A stretch of DNA of 64,000 nucleotides from Citrobacter freundii (GCF_011077955.1 NZ_JAALBX010000009.1:109832-173831), one strand, 5' to 3'. Counted from the first letter of the stretch, positions 41,522 through 53,464 are shown. Program-made: numbers and translations. Notes: generated by a model not told the origin, from the sequence alone.

Positions 41522-42898
41522 TCAGCGTTCCGCTTTTAATAACGCCAGAATGTCTCGCGTTCGCGCCTGCATCAGCGCCGCGTCGCCACGGGATTCCACG
41601 TTTAAACGCACCACCGGCTCGGTATTCGAACTACGTAAATTGAAGCGCCAGTCGGTGAACGACATGCTTATTCCATCGGTGTGATCCACTTCCAGCGCAC
41701 GCGCGGCGAAATGTTCTTTCACGCGCGCAATAGCGCGAGCGGGTTCCTCAAGGGTATTGTTAATCTCACCGCTTGCCGGAAATGCGGCCATACGATCGCT
41801 GACCAACTGGGAAAGCGATTTGCCGCTGGTACACAGTAATTCCGTTACCAGTAGCCACGGGATCATCCCGCTGTCGCAGTAAGCAAAGTCACGGAAATAG
41901 TGATGTGCGCTCATTTCTCCGCCGTAGATAGCGTCTTCCGCACGCATACGCTCTTTGATAAAGGCATGACCCGTTTTGGACATCACCGGGGTTCCACCTG
42001 CTTCAGTGACTACATCCACCGTATTCCATGACAAACGCGGATCGTGAATCACCTTCGCGCCGGGATGCTTTGCTAAAAACGCTTGCGCCAGCAGGCCGAC
42101 AATGTAATAGCCTTCAATAAACTGCCCGGATTCATCGAATAAAAAACAGCGGTCAAAATCGCCGTCAAAAGCAATACCCAGATCTGCGCCATGTTTAATG
42201 ACCGCATCCCGGGTGTCGGCACGGCACTCTGGTAATAAAGGATTGGGGATACCATTCGGGAAGGTGCCATCTGGCGTGTTATGTACTTTGATAAAGCGCA
42301 AAGGAACACCCAGCGCATGAAGACGCGATTCCAGCGCATCAATTACCGGGCCCGCCGCACCGTTACCGGCATTGATTACCAGCGTTCGCGGCTGAATATT
42401 TTTAATATCGATGTAGGTCAACAGATGATCGATATACGCATCGCGGATGGCGATTTTCTGATAGCTGCCGCGTGCTTCAGGCGCTACGGGTGGGAAATCA
42501 TTTGCTTCGGCGAGGCGCTGAATATCACGTAAACCGGTGTCCCCGCTGATGGGGCGCGCACCTTCGCGCACCAGTTTCATCCCGTTATAGTCAATAGGAT
42601 TATGGCTGGCGGTGACTTCAATTCCGCCGCCCACATTTAAATGGAAAGTTGCAAAATAAATCTCTTCCGTGCCGGCAAGGCCGATATCCAGTACGTCAAC
42701 GCCAGCGTCCTGCAAACCGCTCGCCAGCGCTAACTTAAGGGCTTCGCTGGTCAGTCGGGCATCTCCACCCAGCACGACCTTTTCCGGTTTGAGATAGTCA
42801 CCGAAGGCGCGGCCGATACGGCGCGCTATCTCTTCATTAAGCTCTACGTCCAGCTTTCCGCGAATATCGTAGGCTTTAAAACAGGTTAATTTTTGCAT
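41522..42898 (-). CDS. cpsG: Phosphomannomutase CpsG (ManB)
   Basis: Converts mannose-6-P to mannose-1-P for GDP-mannose. 458 residues. Seen: [23 protein letters not shown] at the N-terminus, the catalytic phosphoserine loop [18 protein letters not shown] (Ser of TASHNP), the metal-binding [35 protein letters not shown] for sugar binding, and the phosphate-binding [15 protein letters not shown]. The ATG at 42898 ([14 protein letters not shown]) is chosen over 42919, matching the E. coli start. The 74 bp to cpsB shows nothing else. Confidence 0.95.
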   Translation of the reverse strand: MQKLTCFKAYDIRGKLDVELNEEIARRIGRAFGDYLKPEKVVLGGDARLTSEALKLALASGLQDAGVDVLDIGLAGTEEIYFATFHLNVGGGIEVTASHNPIDYNGMKLVREGARPISGDTGLRDIQRLAEANDFPPVAPEARGSYQKIAIRDAYIDHLLTYIDIKNIQPRTLVINAGNGAAGPVIDALESRLHALGVPLRFIKVHNTPDGTFPNGIPNPLLPECRADTRDAVIKHGADLGIAFDGDFDRCFLFDESGQFIEGYYIVGLLAQAFLAKHPGAKVIHDPRLSWNTVDVVTEAGGTPVMSKTGHAFIKERMRAEDAIYGGEMSAHHYFRDFAYCDSGMIPWLLVTELLCTSGKSLSQLVSDRMAAFPASGEINNTLEEPARAIARVKEHFAARALEVDHTDGISMSFTDWRFNLRSSNTEPVVRLNVESRGDAALMQARTRDILALLKAER

Positions 42899-42972
42899 AA
42901 TGACCTCGTTTTCAGGCAACAGTCAGCCCTGGCCAAAAAGTGGCCATAAATTCATTGCGTATATTTCAGGGC

Positions 42973-44415
42973 TTAGACGCGCCCGTAGCGATCCTCGAAA
43001 CGCACCACATCATCCTCTTCCAGATAGGAGCCTGAGCGCACCTCAATCAGATCGAGAGGAATTTTCCCAGGGTTTTCCAGGCAGTGCGTCGCGCCTAGCG
43101 GAATATAAATAGATTCATTTTCACCGAGCAGTTTGATGTCATCATTGATAGTGACCTTTGCGGTACCCGCGACCACAATCCAGTGTTCAGCACGATGATG
43201 ATGCATTTGCAGCGACAACCCTTCCCCCGGTTTTACGCTAATGCGTTTAACCTGGTAGCGGTCGCCCTCATCAATGGAATCATATTTGCCCCATGGGCGA
43301 TAAACTTCGCGGTGGATATGATGCTCGTGGCGGCCATCCGCTTTGATTTGCTCCACCACTTTTTTCACGTCCTGCACCTGATTTCTGTCGGCAATTAAGA
43401 CGGCATCTTTGGTTTGCACCACCACCAGGTCTTTCACGCCCACGGTAGTCACCAGACCGGACTCGGCATAGACGTAGCTGTTCTCGGTTTGATGGCTTAT
43501 CACATCACCGTGATGCACGTTACCTTCCGGCGTGTGTTGACTGATTTCCCACAACGATGACCAGGAGCCCACATCGCTCCATCCGGCATTCATTGGCACA
43601 ACCACCGCGTCGGCAGTACGTTCCATCACCGCATAATCAATAGACTCTTCGGGACAGGCGAGAAAGGCTTCTTCATCCACGCGGATAAAATCAAGGTCAG
43701 GATCCATCCCGTTCATGGCATTCTCGCAGGCGCTAAAAATGTCCGGGCGGTATGTACGCAACTCGTCGAGATAACGGCCTGCACGGAATAAAAACATTCC
43801 GCTGTTCCAGTAGTATTCGCCACTCGCGACATAGGCCTGCGCTGTGTCGAGATCGGGTTTTTCTACAAACTGGGCGACAGAAAACGCGACGGCATCGACT
43901 GCGTGCTCGGGGTGAATAACCTCGCCACGGCGAATATAGCCATAACCGGTTTCTGGTTTATCTGCCACGATGCCAAACGTCACTAATTTACCCTGTAACG
44001 CAAACGGCATCGCCGCTTCTACCGCCGCCCGAAAGGCGTTCTCATCCTCAATCACGTGATCGGCGGCCAGCACCAGCATCAGCGGATCATCTGCGGGGTT
44101 TCGCCGTGTTGCCGCCAGCGCCGCCAGCGCAATCGCCGGCGCTGTATTACGCCCGGCAGGCTCCAGGATGATATTCTCTGTCAGTTTATTCAGCTTGCGC
44201 AGTTGCTCAGCCACGATAAAACGATGCTGCTCATTGCAGACCACCACCGGGCTCTCGCACTCAATACCCTTCAGACGACATACCGTCGCTTGAAGCATCG
44301 TGAGATCCCCTTTCAGGCAGAGGAACTGTTTTGGATACAGCACGCGAGATAGCGGCCACAGGCGGCTGCCTGAGCCACCCGCCATAATGACGGGAAAGAG
44401 CGTAGATTGACTCAT
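42973..44415 (-). CDS. cpsB: Mannose-1-phosphate guanylyltransferase CpsB (ManC)
   Basis: Makes GDP-mannose from mannose-1-P and GTP. 480 residues (E. coli 478). Seen: the nucleotidyltransferase signature [24 protein letters not shown] (about 9-32), [26 protein letters not shown], and [13 protein letters not shown]. The C-terminal cupin-like isomerase-type region has [47 protein letters not shown] in separable motifs. It overlaps the upstream gene wcaI by 4 bp. Confidence 0.96.
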   Translation of the reverse strand: MSQSTLFPVIMAGGSGSRLWPLSRVLYPKQFLCLKGDLTMLQATVCRLKGIECESPVVVCNEQHRFIVAEQLRKLNKLTENIILEPAGRNTAPAIALAALAATRRNPADDPLMLVLAADHVIEDENAFRAAVEAAMPFALQGKLVTFGIVADKPETGYGYIRRGEVIHPEHAVDAVAFSVAQFVEKPDLDTAQAYVASGEYYWNSGMFLFRAGRYLDELRTYRPDIFSACENAMNGMDPDLDFIRVDEEAFLACPEESIDYAVMERTADAVVVPMNAGWSDVGSWSSLWEISQHTPEGNVHHGDVISHQTENSYVYAESGLVTTVGVKDLVVVQTKDAVLIADRNQVQDVKKVVEQIKADGRHEHHIHREVYRPWGKYDSIDEGDRYQVKRISVKPGEGLSLQMHHHRAEHWIVVAGTAKVTINDDIKLLGENESIYIPLGATHCLENPGKIPLDLIEVRSGSYLEEDDVVRFEDRYGRV

Positions 44416-45638
44416 GGCGTAACTCCAATATCGGCAATAAATTTACGCAACACGTTCTCTTTTTCGAGCGTGCGTTCGGCATATTCACGTGCCACCGTGT
44501 TCGTTTCCGGCATCATTAAGGCGCGATGTATTCCCTCTTCCAGCGCATCCGCAGACTCCGGCTCCACGCAAACCGCAATGCCAGGCGTCGTCAGACAAAG
44601 TTGGCCAAGCTCGGTATCCGGCTCGGCCGTAATAACGGCATTGCCGCCAACCGCCAGGATATTGGTGAGCTTTGACGGCAAGACGGCGTCCGCCGCTCCC
44701 CGGCGCTGGATAACCAGGTGACAATCGGCAAGCGCCAACAATGCGGGTAAATCTTCATAAGGCTGTAATGGCAAAAATAAGACGTTGTGCAGTCCGCGCT
44801 CGGCGACGAGCGTTTGCAGGCGGGCTTTACCACCGCCCTGCCCGACAATAACAAACAGCCACGGCTGTAAACTGGCGCGTTCCGCCACATCAATCAGTTT
44901 TTCAAGCCCCTGTTTTTCACCGATGTTGCCGGAATAAAGCACGATTTTTTTATCGTCCGGCAGTCCTAAACGAATACGTAAAGCGTCGACATCCGCCGCA
45001 GCGACATGGCGAAAACGGGCCACTTCGGACCAGTTAGGAAAGAAAATCGTCCGTTCAGGCGAAACGCCCTTCTCAGCGGCTTTCTTCATCATTGAGTAAG
45101 AGATAGTGGACACGTTATCCACGCCAAGCAGCCCGCTGCGCTCAAACGCGGCGGCAAGTTTTGCGACCGCGCCGCGTTTGCCGCCCGCCATGCCGAGTCC
45201 AAGCATGGCGTCCACTTCATAATCCTGAATATGTAGTAGCGTTTTCGCGCCGGAGAGTTTCGCCAGCAGCCGCATACCCGGCGTACAAAAAAGCGTCGGA
45301 ACCACCCCGATGATGCGGTCCGGTTTCCAGCGGCGCTGCGAAAGCAGCGGGAACAAGGAGCTCAGCGCAAAACTGCCTAAATGGATTAGGCGTTTTACGG
45401 TTGATGGCTGTTTCGGCACATACAACGGGCAACGCCAGACCGTGGCGGTGCCGGTTTCTTTGCGCCAGCGCCACGACGAATAGTTTTCGCCCACTTGCCA
45501 GTCTGGATAGTACGGCGGTGCGGTAATAACGCGCACGTCATGTCCCTGGCGCGTCATCCACTCCACCATCTCACCGGTGTATTTACCGATGCCGGTCAAT
45601 TCCGGGGAGTAATTAATGCCGTACACCAAAATTTTCAT
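44412..45638 (-). CDS. wcaI: Colanic acid fucosyltransferase WcaI
   Basis: GT4-family enzyme of 408 residues (E. coli 407), attributed to the first fucose transfer onto Und-PP-Glc. Seen: [59 protein letters not shown] region with a membrane-contacting helix, [17 protein letters not shown], and [30 protein letters not shown] in the nucleotide-binding C-terminal half. It is coupled by ATGA-type overlaps to gmm upstream and cpsB downstream. Confidence 0.94.
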   Translation of the reverse strand: MKILVYGINYSPELTGIGKYTGEMVEWMTRQGHDVRVITAPPYYPDWQVGENYSSWRWRKETGTATVWRCPLYVPKQPSTVKRLIHLGSFALSSLFPLLSQRRWKPDRIIGVVPTLFCTPGMRLLAKLSGAKTLLHIQDYEVDAMLGLGMAGGKRGAVAKLAAAFERSGLLGVDNVSTISYSMMKKAAEKGVSPERTIFFPNWSEVARFRHVAAADVDALRIRLGLPDDKKIVLYSGNIGEKQGLEKLIDVAERASLQPWLFVIVGQGGGKARLQTLVAERGLHNVLFLPLQPYEDLPALLALADCHLVIQRRGAADAVLPSKLTNILAVGGNAVITAEPDTELGQLCLTTPGIAVCVEPESADALEEGIHRALMMPETNTVAREYAERTLEKENVLRKFIADIGVTP

Positions 45639-46114
45639 AATCCAGGCACTCCGTCCTGAAGCGCTTTGCTGAAATAGGCTCGCGTATTGTGATGGACCTG
45701 CTCATCGGCAATTAAGGTGGCAGGGGAAAACCAGCGGTAAGCGTCATGTTGCTCGTCTGGTAATTCCAGCGCATCACTGCGCACCTTCAGGCGATAACCC
45801 AACACCACATAGTGAGTTGAAAATTCATCGCCCGCGAAACTGTCAGCATAAAAGTGCTGCCAGACGCCGTAGAAGCGAGCCTCGGTTTGGCAAAAGCGCG
45901 TGCCTAACTCCGCCTGAGTTAGCCGGCTAAAGGCCTGCTCCAGCGTCTCATCCTTCTGGACGCGCCCGCCTGGAACAAACCAGTAGCCCTGCGCGGGACG
46001 GTTAGTGCGCTTACCCACCAGAAATTCGCCGTGCTCGTTTTCCACAATCAAATCAATGGAGATAAGTGGAGTTGAACGTACCACTGTTGTGAAGTCTTTC
46101 TGGCTGAGAAACAT
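45635..46114 (-). CDS. gmm: GDP-mannose mannosyl hydrolase Gmm (WcaH/NudD)
   Basis: Nudix-fold enzyme hydrolysing GDP-mannose (and GDP-glucose) to GDP and hexose. It is thought to balance GDP-sugar pools. 159 residues, as in E. coli. Seen: [26 protein letters not shown]. This is a degenerate Nudix box lacking the usual catalytic Glu pair, the hallmark of Gmm, and the fold's RPAQGYW precedes it. The ATG at 46114 (MFLSQKDF) is chosen over the open extension to 46153. It sits 2 bp after the fcl stop with GGGGGTAAGG as ribosome binding site. Confidence 0.94.
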   Translation of the reverse strand: MFLSQKDFTTVVRSTPLISIDLIVENEHGEFLVGKRTNRPAQGYWFVPGGRVQKDETLEQAFSRLTQAELGTRFCQTEARFYGVWQHFYADSFAGDEFSTHYVVLGYRLKVRSDALELPDEQHDAYRWFSPATLIADEQVHHNTRAYFSKALQDGVPGL

Positions 46115-46116
46115 CC

Positions 46117-47082
46117 TTACCCCCGAAACTGCTGCTGATTTTCGAGAAACCACTGGTAGGTGCTGGTAAGCCCCTGCTCCAGTGAAACCTCATGAAACCA
46201 GCCGAGGCTGTGCAATCGCGTCACGTCGAGTAACTTTCGTGGCGTACCGTCGGGTTTTGTCGCGTCAAACACCACACGCCCTTTGTAACCGGTCACTTGC
46301 GCCAGAGTCTGCGCCAGCTCGCGAATGGTGCAGTCCACACCCGTGCCGACGTTGATGTGCGATAACATCGGTTCGGTGTTCTCTTCCCATACCTCTTTCG
46401 CCAGTTCCATTACGTGAATGCTGGCTGCCGCCATGTCGTCGACGTGCAAAAACTCGCGCATTGGCGTTCCGCTTCCCCACACCACCACATCCGGCGCATT
46501 TGCGACGGTCGCTTCATGGAAACGGCGCAGTAAGGCAGGTATGACGTGCGAATTGCTGGGATGGAAATTATCGTTCGGCCCATAGAGATTGGTCGGCATG
46601 ACCGAGCGGTAATCACGTCCATACTGGCGGTTATAGGATTCGCACAGTTTTATCCCTGCTATCTTGGCAATGGCGTAAGGCTCGTTGGTCGGCTCAAGGG
46701 TCCCCTGCAAGAGTTCGCTTTCCTTCATTGGCTGATTCGCCAGTTTCGGGTAGATGCACGACGACCCCAGGAACAACAGCTTATTCACGTTATGGCTGTG
46801 CGCTGCGTGGATCACGTTGCTTTCCATCATCATATTTTGATAGATGAAATCAGCCGGATAGCGGTTATTAGCCTCAATGCCGCCCACTTTGGCGGCGGCC
46901 AGATAAACCTGATCGATGGCTTCACAGGCGAAAAACGCATCCACAGCGCGCCCATCCAATAAATCCAGTTGCTGACGGGTGCGCAGGACCAGTTCAATAT
47001 CGTCTCGCTGGCTGAGCTGTCGAACCAGGGCGGAACCCACCATTCCCTGATGGCCCGCCACAAAAATACGCTGTTTTTTCAT
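46117..47082 (-). CDS. fcl: GDP-L-fucose synthase Fcl (WcaG)
   Basis: Epimerase-reductase finishing GDP-L-fucose from GDP-4-keto-6-deoxymannose with NADPH. 321 residues, as in E. coli. Seen: [19 protein letters not shown] (GxxGMVG, about 10-16), [38 protein letters not shown] with catalytic Ser/Cys, [16 protein letters not shown] (YxxxK), and [14 protein letters not shown] with the catalytic His. It starts 2 bp after gmd. Confidence 0.96.
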   Translation of the reverse strand: MKKQRIFVAGHQGMVGSALVRQLSQRDDIELVLRTRQQLDLLDGRAVDAFFACEAIDQVYLAAAKVGGIEANNRYPADFIYQNMMMESNVIHAAHSHNVNKLLFLGSSCIYPKLANQPMKESELLQGTLEPTNEPYAIAKIAGIKLCESYNRQYGRDYRSVMPTNLYGPNDNFHPSNSHVIPALLRRFHEATVANAPDVVVWGSGTPMREFLHVDDMAAASIHVMELAKEVWEENTEPMLSHINVGTGVDCTIRELAQTLAQVTGYKGRVVFDATKPDGTPRKLLDVTRLHSLGWFHEVSLEQGLTSTYQWFLENQQQFRG

Positions 47083-47084
47083 GA

Positions 47085-48206
47085 TCAGGACTCCAGTGCG
47101 ATGGCGACCTCGTAGCCGTGCGATTTCAGCAGTGAATGCTTTTTCGCCGCTTCAAGATCGTGAGCCACCATCTCAGAAACCATTTCCTGCAAGGTAATTT
47201 CCGGCTTCCAGCCCAGTTTCTCGTGCGCTTTGCTCGGATCGCCAAGCAGCGTTTCTACTTCCGCCGGACGGAAATAGCGCGGATCGACTGCCACCATGAC
47301 ATCCCCCGGTTTCACACCCGGCGCATCATGACCCGTGACAGAGACAACAATCCCTTTCTCTTCTACGCCTTTGCCTTCAAAACGCAGTTTGATACCCAGT
47401 TGTGCGGCAGCCATTTCGACGAACTCACGTACGGAATACTGCACGCCTGTGGCAATAACGAAATCTTCCGGCTGTTCCTGTTGCAGCATCATCCACTGCA
47501 TTTTCACGTAGTCTTTGGCATGACCCCAGTCACGCAGGGAATCCATATTGCCGAGATACAGGCAGGATTCGAGGCCCTGGGCGATATTCGCAATGGCGCG
47601 GGTAATTTTGCGAGTGACGAAGGTTTCGCCACGGCGTGGGGATTCATGGTTAAACAGGATGCCGTTACAGGCATACATGCCGTAGGATTCGCGATAGTTA
47701 ACCGTTATCCAGTAAGCATAGAGTTTGGCGACTGCATAGGGTGAACGCGGGTAAAACGGTGTGGTTTCTTTCTGCGGTGTTTCCTGCACCAGACCGTACA
47801 ATTCAGACGTAGAGGCCTGGTAGAAACGCGTTTTCTTTTCCAGACCGAGAAAACGAATCGCTTCTAACAGACGCAGGGTGCCCATTGCATCCACATCAGC
47901 GGTATATTCCGGTGATTCAAAAGAGACCGCTACATGGCTCATCGCGCCAAGGTTATACACTTCATCTGGCTGCACTTCCTGCAAGATACGCGTCAGGTTA
48001 GACGTATCGGTCAGATCGCCATAATGCAGATGGAATTTTGGGTTGCAGGTGTGCGGATCCTGATAAATATGATCAACACGTTCGGTGTTAAAGGACGACG
48101 CACGACGTTTGATGCCATGCACTTCATAACCTTTTTCCAGTAACAGTTCGGCCAGATAAGAACCATCTTGCCCGGTTACACCCGTAATGAGAGCCACTTT
48201 ACTCAT
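47085..48206 (-). CDS. gmd: GDP-mannose 4,6-dehydratase Gmd
   Basis: First step from GDP-mannose to GDP-fucose. 373 residues, extended SDR. Seen: [27 protein letters not shown] (about 5-31), [51 protein letters not shown], catalytic [20 protein letters not shown] (YxxxK), and [16 protein letters not shown]. It is 52 bp downstream of wcaF, with a GAGG-type site before the ATG at 48206. Confidence 0.97.
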   Translation of the reverse strand: MSKVALITGVTGQDGSYLAELLLEKGYEVHGIKRRASSFNTERVDHIYQDPHTCNPKFHLHYGDLTDTSNLTRILQEVQPDEVYNLGAMSHVAVSFESPEYTADVDAMGTLRLLEAIRFLGLEKKTRFYQASTSELYGLVQETPQKETTPFYPRSPYAVAKLYAYWITVNYRESYGMYACNGILFNHESPRRGETFVTRKITRAIANIAQGLESCLYLGNMDSLRDWGHAKDYVKMQWMMLQQEQPEDFVIATGVQYSVREFVEMAAAQLGIKLRFEGKGVEEKGIVVSVTGHDAPGVKPGDVMVAVDPRYFRPAEVETLLGDPSKAHEKLGWKPEITLQEMVSEMVAHDLEAAKKHSLLKSHGYEVAIALES

Positions 48207-48258
48207 GATTTGCTTTTCCTCTGTTTGAATCTGGCTTGGTCTGGCGTGCCAGACGTAT

Positions 48259-48804
48259 TTACTCTTCTACTCGCAGGCGTATTACCTTCGCCGGATTACC
48301 GCGACAGATGACATTGCCGGGTAACGCGCTAAATACGCTGCTTCTTGCCCCGACAACGGCGCCATCGCCAATCGTCACGCCGGGCGCCACGAAAACATCT
48401 GTTGCTAACCAGCATTTCTCGCCAATCACAATTGGACGGGCGTAAATATCAAAATGCGCGCTCTGATAATCATGACTGCCGGTGCATAAATAACTTTTCT
48501 GAGACACCACCGAATTGGCACCCACCGTAATTTCTCCCAGGGTATATAACACCGCGTCGTCGCCAACCCAGACGTAATCCCCCAGGGTTAATTTCCATGG
48601 ATAAGTAATTTTTACTGAGGGGCGAATAACCACCCCTTTACCAATTTTGGCGCCGAACAGGCGTAATAAAAAAGCACGCCAGCGATATAATATTTGCGGC
48701 GACCAGGCAAATAAGGTTTTCTGAACCGCCCACCATAATTGAACTTTTACAGGATGCCCGCCGCGGAAATTTTTTGGTACCGAGAATCCTCTTAATTCTT
48801 GCAT
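48259..48804 (-). CDS. wcaF: Colanic acid O-acetyltransferase WcaF
   Basis: Left-handed beta-helix (hexapeptide-repeat) acetyltransferase, 181 residues (E. coli 182). Seen: [11 protein letters not shown], an N-terminal helix, then hexapeptide-type coils ([41 protein letters not shown]) and a loop [13 protein letters not shown] with the His expected for catalysis. It acetylates a sugar of the colanic acid repeat using acetyl-CoA. The gaps to wcaE (107 bp) and gmd (52 bp) are the largest inside this half of the operon. Confidence 0.93.
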   Translation of the reverse strand: MQELRGFSVPKNFRGGHPVKVQLWWAVQKTLFAWSPQILYRWRAFLLRLFGAKIGKGVVIRPSVKITYPWKLTLGDYVWVGDDAVLYTLGEITVGANSVVSQKSYLCTGSHDYQSAHFDIYARPIVIGEKCWLATDVFVAPGVTIGDGAVVGARSSVFSALPGNVICRGNPAKVIRLRVEE

Positions 48805-48911
48805 CGGTTTTCCTTATATTTTCTTTAGCTGTTGCGAGAGTTTTCTGAAATTAGGGTTGTCGCTACCCCCGCCCGATAAAGAGCGTAAAAAATGAACCGC
48901 TAATTAATTAA

Positions 48912-49670
48912 TCACATTTCGTTTTTTTGATAGATGGCTTTGGTTTTCCCGGTCGTGCGCAACCTTAATCGGTAGGATATTTCAGCCAACAATCCCGGCA
49001 CATGTAAAATCGTGCGCTGTACGTTTTTCGCATCCTGACATAATTCAATATTATTAGAGGTCGACACGCCACCCATGGAAAACTCAGACACCAAACCCTG
49101 AATGCGCTTGAACGGATACCCGGATTTATAAAGTTTCGCCGCAAGTGCATAATCCGATGAGACTTTATAGCGCAGGTCATAAGGGCAGAGTTTTAGGCCC
49201 TGCATGGGGAAAAATATTGCCTGATGGCTTGCGGGCAAGCTGTGGTAAATATACCAGCCCTGTTTCGCGCGCCGGGTGGTTTTATGTCCATTGCCAAAAT
49301 CCAGCAGCGCGTCGCCGATAACCATTGCAGGTTTATTACGCGGAATGCTTGAAAGTTTGCGCACAAATGCCGCCGCATCAGGATGAAAAATATCGCCTGA
49401 ATTTAAGAACAGCGCGTAGTCGCCGCTGGCAAGTTGAATCCCCTTATTCATCGCATCATAGATGCCGTTATCTTTTTCACTGATATAGCGTAAACGGTAC
49501 TGTCCGTTGAGATTTTTAAGAAATTCCTCAGTACCATCGTTTGAGCCGCCATCCACGACAATCCACTCAAACTCAATATCCGGCGCAGCGGCAAGATAAG
49601 AAAGCGAACGCCACGTTTTTTCGACGCCGGCGAGGTTTTTCCAGGCCACCGTGATAACACTTAATCGCAT
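48912..49670 (-). CDS. wcaE: Colanic acid glycosyltransferase WcaE
   Basis: GT2-family enzyme of 252 residues (E. coli 248). Seen: [73 protein letters not shown] (with the DxD-equivalent NSGD), and a [13 protein letters not shown] catalytic-base region. It is attributed to a fucosyl transfer in colanic acid. It starts 2 bp after wcaD. Confidence 0.93.
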   Translation of the reverse strand: MRLSVITVAWKNLAGVEKTWRSLSYLAAAPDIEFEWIVVDGGSNDGTEEFLKNLNGQYRLRYISEKDNGIYDAMNKGIQLASGDYALFLNSGDIFHPDAAAFVRKLSSIPRNKPAMVIGDALLDFGNGHKTTRRAKQGWYIYHSLPASHQAIFFPMQGLKLCPYDLRYKVSSDYALAAKLYKSGYPFKRIQGLVSEFSMGGVSTSNNIELCQDAKNVQRTILHVPGLLAEISYRLRLRTTGKTKAIYQKNEM

Positions 49671-49672
49671 AG

Positions 49673-50899
49673 TTAACTCCTGATGTCGGGTTGCCCGATG
49701 GCTTTACGCAAAATAAAAGGACAGACAATTAAAAAAGCGTATTCAGGACTGAATATTGAGCCGGTAAAAAACAGGGAAATCGGGGTGAATAACCACAACT
49801 GCACGCGAAAATTAGGATTATCGCCAAAGGCATTCAACATCATTCTCACCACTTTCCACAAATACCAAGCCGTTAAAATAATTGCCAGCCATGAAAAATA
49901 AATAATTAATAGATACAAGCCATTGTCTATGGTTTTCCCGACGTCCGCACCGTTAAATATTCCGAATGATGCAACATATTCGTAAAGCGAACCGAAACGA
50001 ACCACACCATCTATGTGGGTTAATGAATACCCCACCATCACTAACGGGCCGATGATACGATAATAAGATGACGATCCTTCGGTGCCCAGATCGCCAAGAC
50101 GGGTCGCAATATAAGGAAAGGCGAAAATCAGACCAACCATAAACACCCCAAGCGAAATAATCGCCAGCGGTAATTTTTTACGCAGGGCACTTTTATTAAG
50201 ATATTTGAATGCCCATTCCAGCAAATAAAATAAGATAAACGTCATCACACCGGAAAACGAACCGGAAAGAATGATCCCAACCAAAATCATCGCATCGGCT
50301 TTTGGCGTTTTGATCCCAAACTGTTTAATGCATAACCATATTGAAATTAAGGCTAACGCAAAAAACGCGGGTTCAAAATATAGCGCCGTGGTGCGTCGTC
50401 CGCCAAACTTGATAAAATTCATCACATAGCTGTTGCTGTAGATGAGATATTTTGAAATGGCCTCCATAATGGAGCTGCCACCGCTCAAAATAATCTGCGC
50501 CATCTCCACTGCGGCAATCGCCACGATAATGCCAATCACCAGGTAAAACAGCCGCAATACTTTGCGATAGTTACGTAACGACAGCGTTTTGAAGCGTATG
50601 CTCCACGTCATGCCGATAATGATGACGATATAAACAAACAGCATGGTCGAGGTGACATACTTCGACGCATTCAGTGACTGACCGAACAAATAGTTAAAGG
50701 CGGTTAACCCTGCCCCGATACCGAGCGCTATCATCAATTTCTTAAGATTGATGCGCTCAACATAGAGCAGCAATAGCGCCGGTAAGAACGTCACCACCGT
50801 GATGGGAAAGCTTTCCCCCAGTTGCAGCAGCTTGACGTTTACCAGCAGATAAATGAGCGGCAGCAACAGATAGCTACAGACCCTGATAGAACGAGACAT
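49673..50899 (-). CDS. wcaD: Colanic acid polymerase WcaD
   Basis: Wzy-type polymerase that joins Und-PP-linked repeat units in the periplasm. 408 residues (E. coli 405), about 11-12 hydrophobic helices and little else. Seen: [80 protein letters not shown] (the large periplasmic loop), and a C-terminal [18 protein letters not shown]. Its start lies 26 bp inside the end of wcaC, an overlap set by the ATG that matches the E. coli N-terminus. Confidence 0.93.
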   Translation of the reverse strand: MSRSIRVCSYLLLPLIYLLVNVKLLQLGESFPITVVTFLPALLLLYVERINLKKLMIALGIGAGLTAFNYLFGQSLNASKYVTSTMLFVYIVIIIGMTWSIRFKTLSLRNYRKVLRLFYLVIGIIVAIAAVEMAQIILSGGSSIMEAISKYLIYSNSYVMNFIKFGGRRTTALYFEPAFFALALISIWLCIKQFGIKTPKADAMILVGIILSGSFSGVMTFILFYLLEWAFKYLNKSALRKKLPLAIISLGVFMVGLIFAFPYIATRLGDLGTEGSSSYYRIIGPLVMVGYSLTHIDGVVRFGSLYEYVASFGIFNGADVGKTIDNGLYLLIIYFSWLAIILTAWYLWKVVRMMLNAFGDNPNFRVQLWLFTPISLFFTGSIFSPEYAFLIVCPFILRKAIGQPDIRS

Positions 50900-52091
50900 A
50901 CTCCTCCAGCATCTGTTTACCGCTGTATGCTTCGCGACTCACCGCTTTAAACTCCTCAAGCGGCATACCGAAAATGGCCTCAGCTATCTGCGATCTTTTT
51001 TGCTGCGCAAGCGCAAGTGCTTGTTGTTCATCTACCGTATGGCCCCCCGATTTTTCCAGCACTTCGCGTGCGGCATCGCTGTGGGTGGCAATCACCGGAA
51101 CCCCGATGGATAGCGCTTCGCACAGGATAAGCGGGTAGTTATCAACGCGGGAGCTAAACAGCAGCGCATCCATTTGGTTTAACTCACTCATCAACTGCTT
51201 TTTGTCGGTGAGGAAACCGTGATTCACTACGTTTGCGCCTTCAAAGGGTGAAAATTTTCCAAAGGTGTGCACTTCGACCTTGTCACCCAGCGCGACGAGA
51301 TCGCGCACCAGTTGTTGACGCGTTTTACCGTCGTAGCGCAGATCGTGAGCCACCACCGCGATTTTTGGCGCGCCGGTGGACGGCTGCGGCGCTGGCAATT
51401 CGGCGAGAATTGACTCGGTCGCCACGTCAATACCGTTATTAATGATCTGGCAGCGCCCGGCGCCATAAATCTGATTAAATGCCTGGGCGACATGGTGGCT
51501 TGGAGAGATAAACACACAGCCAAGCGCCAACATTTTGCGAAACAAAAATCGTTTGGTGCCAAGTTGGCTATGTGCGCGGTCGATTTTAACCGGCGGATAA
51601 TTGCTAAGCGTCGGGCATTTTTTACAGCCTGACGTCCAGCCGTCGCAACCGTCGAGAAAGGCGCAGCGTCCGGTCACGCTCCAGTGATCGTGCAGCGTCC
51701 ATACCAGCCGGACATCGGGTTTATGGGCGGTAATTTTTTCCGCGAACGCCACCACCTGCTCAAGGTTAAGCCAGTAACTGTGCAGCACATGGAAATGCAG
51801 CACCACCTGCCCTGGGGTGCGCGTCACCCGGCGATATAAACCGTTCAGATTGCCGAACAGATCGCGGTTGAAAAAACGAAACAGCGCGATATTGGCTACC
51901 GATGTCAGGCGGGGCGTGTGCTTTTCGACTTGTGCATACTGCTCATGACTGACGCTTTTTTTGCCGCCTTTGCCATAGCCATAAACAAAGCGCGATGAAA
52001 TCCCCTGCTGGAGCGCGCGCTGATGCAGATCCAGCGCAACGCCTGCCGCACCGCCTTCGGCAAGACGCACATTTAATTGCACAACGTTCAT
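50874..52091 (-). CDS. wcaC: Colanic acid glycosyltransferase WcaC
   Basis: GT4-family, 405 residues, as in E. coli. Seen: MNVVQLNVRLAEGGAAGVALDLHQRA (glycine loop), VLHFHVLHSYWLNLEQVVAF, a Cys-rich insert CAFLDGCDGWTSGCKKCPTL that may bind metal, KIAVVAHDLRYDGKTRQQLV, and EX7E-like SSRVDNYPLILCEALSIGVPVIATHSDAAREVL. It is attributed to a galactosyl transfer step. The start overlaps wcaB by 4 bp. Confidence 0.94.
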   Translation of the reverse strand: MNVVQLNVRLAEGGAAGVALDLHQRALQQGISSRFVYGYGKGGKKSVSHEQYAQVEKHTPRLTSVANIALFRFFNRDLFGNLNGLYRRVTRTPGQVVLHFHVLHSYWLNLEQVVAFAEKITAHKPDVRLVWTLHDHWSVTGRCAFLDGCDGWTSGCKKCPTLSNYPPVKIDRAHSQLGTKRFLFRKMLALGCVFISPSHHVAQAFNQIYGAGRCQIINNGIDVATESILAELPAPQPSTGAPKIAVVAHDLRYDGKTRQQLVRDLVALGDKVEVHTFGKFSPFEGANVVNHGFLTDKKQLMSELNQMDALLFSSRVDNYPLILCEALSIGVPVIATHSDAAREVLEKSGGHTVDEQQALALAQQKRSQIAEAIFGMPLEEFKAVSREAYSGKQMLEEYVSFYQGL

Positions 52092-52579
52092 TTGATCACC
52101 TTCACGCGGGCTTTTTCTCCCGTCACCAGCGCGTTATCCGGCACACTATCCATTACCACGCTTCCGGCGCCGATGGTGACGTTATGACCAATGGTGATAT
52201 CGCCAATCAAAATGGCGTTCGCGCCTAACTCCACACCGTGACCAATCACCGGGCAGGCGAGACTGTCTCCGCCGCGATTACCGATGGTGACCCCGTGGCG
52301 AATAACGAAATCATCCCCCGCCACCACATTTTTATTAATCACCACGGCATAGCCATGATGAATAGTGAACCGACGTCCAATAGTGGCCGCCGCCTGGATT
52401 TCATAACCAAACAGGCATTCTGTTATCAGGCGATACAGCACCAGCACCGGCGCGGCCCAGATATTGTTCAGTACGTTTTTTTTGCGCCACACCGAGCAAA
52501 AATGGGCGATGCGATAGGCGATAACCATGCAGCACGGACGCAGGCTCCAGCTATTGGCGCGGCAGTCTTCCAGCAGCAT
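52088..52579 (-). CDS. wcaB: Colanic acid O-acetyltransferase WcaB
   Basis: Serine-acetyltransferase-like hexapeptide-repeat enzyme, 163 residues (E. coli 162). Seen: an N-terminal helical part (LLEDCRANSWSLRPCCMVIAYRIAHFC) followed by a left-handed beta-helix: TIGRRFTIHHGYAVVINKNVVAG with the catalytic-type His, VTIGNRGG, GVELGANAILIGDITIGHNVTIGAGSVV. It acetylates another position of the colanic acid repeat. The start overlaps the wcaA stop by one base. Confidence 0.93.
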   Translation of the reverse strand: MLLEDCRANSWSLRPCCMVIAYRIAHFCSVWRKKNVLNNIWAAPVLVLYRLITECLFGYEIQAAATIGRRFTIHHGYAVVINKNVVAGDDFVIRHGVTIGNRGGDSLACPVIGHGVELGANAILIGDITIGHNVTIGAGSVVMDSVPDNALVTGEKARVKVIK

Positions 52580-53424
52580 TACTTCCCCCGCAGGCTGTAT
52601 GCCAGCCGTTTGGTATTGCGCAGCGACAGCAGCGTCAGACAGGTGCGCCAGTTCATCGGTTTATTACGGATCTGATATAGCGTGAACAGTTGATACTTCT
52701 TACTGGCCCGGTCGAAAATGCCTTTATGCTTGCGGTAAAACTGGAAGTAGCCGGAAAACTGTTTCGGCGACTTGGTGATTTGCATTTCACCATGGTTGAT
52801 ATGCAGGATTTGCGTGGCGGCTTCGACTTTCCATGGCTCGCCATAGCGCAGCACCATACGCAGAAAGATGTCGTAATCCTGGGCGGCTGCAAGTGAGGTA
52901 TCAAACAGTGAGGCTTTAAAGCGCCACGCCAGGCTAAACACCTGATTGCCGATAATATTGCGCTTGTAGAACAGTTTTCTCGACCATGGCGATTTTGGGT
53001 ATAGCGGCAGGCTCGCCGGCTTGTGATAAACCTCCCCTTCGCACACATAGTCGTTGGCATAGAGAAACGCGTGATCGTTAAGACGATGCGCTTCACGCAG
53101 AAACACCGAAAGCCTGTCCGGCGTCCACTCATCATCATCATCAATACCGGTGATGTATTCGCCTTTTGCTTGCAGGATAGCCTGATTGCGCACCGCGCAA
53201 GCGCCGCTATTGATTTCATTACGCACGTAGCTCACGCGCGGATCGTTAAGCTGTTCGACAAATTCGCTCAACTGTTGCCAGGAGGAGGAACAATCATCTA
53301 CCACGATCATTTCCCAGTGGTCGTAATCCTGACGCAGCACCGATTTGATGGCGCGTATCGCCAACTGCTGGCGGTTCCAGGTCGGCATATATATTGAAAT
53401 TAAAGGCCGTTGCGCATGTGCCAT
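52579..53424 (-). CDS. wcaA: Colanic acid glycosyltransferase WcaA
   Basis: GT2-family, 281 residues (E. coli 279). Seen: ISIYMPTWNRQQLAIRAIKSVLRQDYDHWEMIVVDDCS, VRNEINSGACAVRNQAILQAKGEYITGIDDDDEWTPDRL with the DxD cluster, and a C-terminal basic tail. It probably adds glucuronic acid or a late sugar in the side chain. It is the first gene after the intercistronic hairpin following wzc. Confidence 0.92.
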   Translation of the reverse strand: MAHAQRPLISIYMPTWNRQQLAIRAIKSVLRQDYDHWEMIVVDDCSSSWQQLSEFVEQLNDPRVSYVRNEINSGACAVRNQAILQAKGEYITGIDDDDEWTPDRLSVFLREAHRLNDHAFLYANDYVCEGEVYHKPASLPLYPKSPWSRKLFYKRNIIGNQVFSLAWRFKASLFDTSLAAAQDYDIFLRMVLRYGEPWKVEAATQILHINHGEMQITKSPKQFSGYFQFYRKHKGIFDRASKKYQLFTLYQIRNKPMNWRTCLTLLSLRNTKRLAYSLRGK

Positions 53425-53464
53425 ATTCCATTCCCTTACGTCAAAAAGGTGTTAATGACGAACT

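Noticed and set aside
45635..46114. Gmm as an inactivated Nudix enzyme
   Set aside because: The Nudix box lacks the standard Glu pair, but this is the normal state of the active Gmm family, so no defect is inferred.
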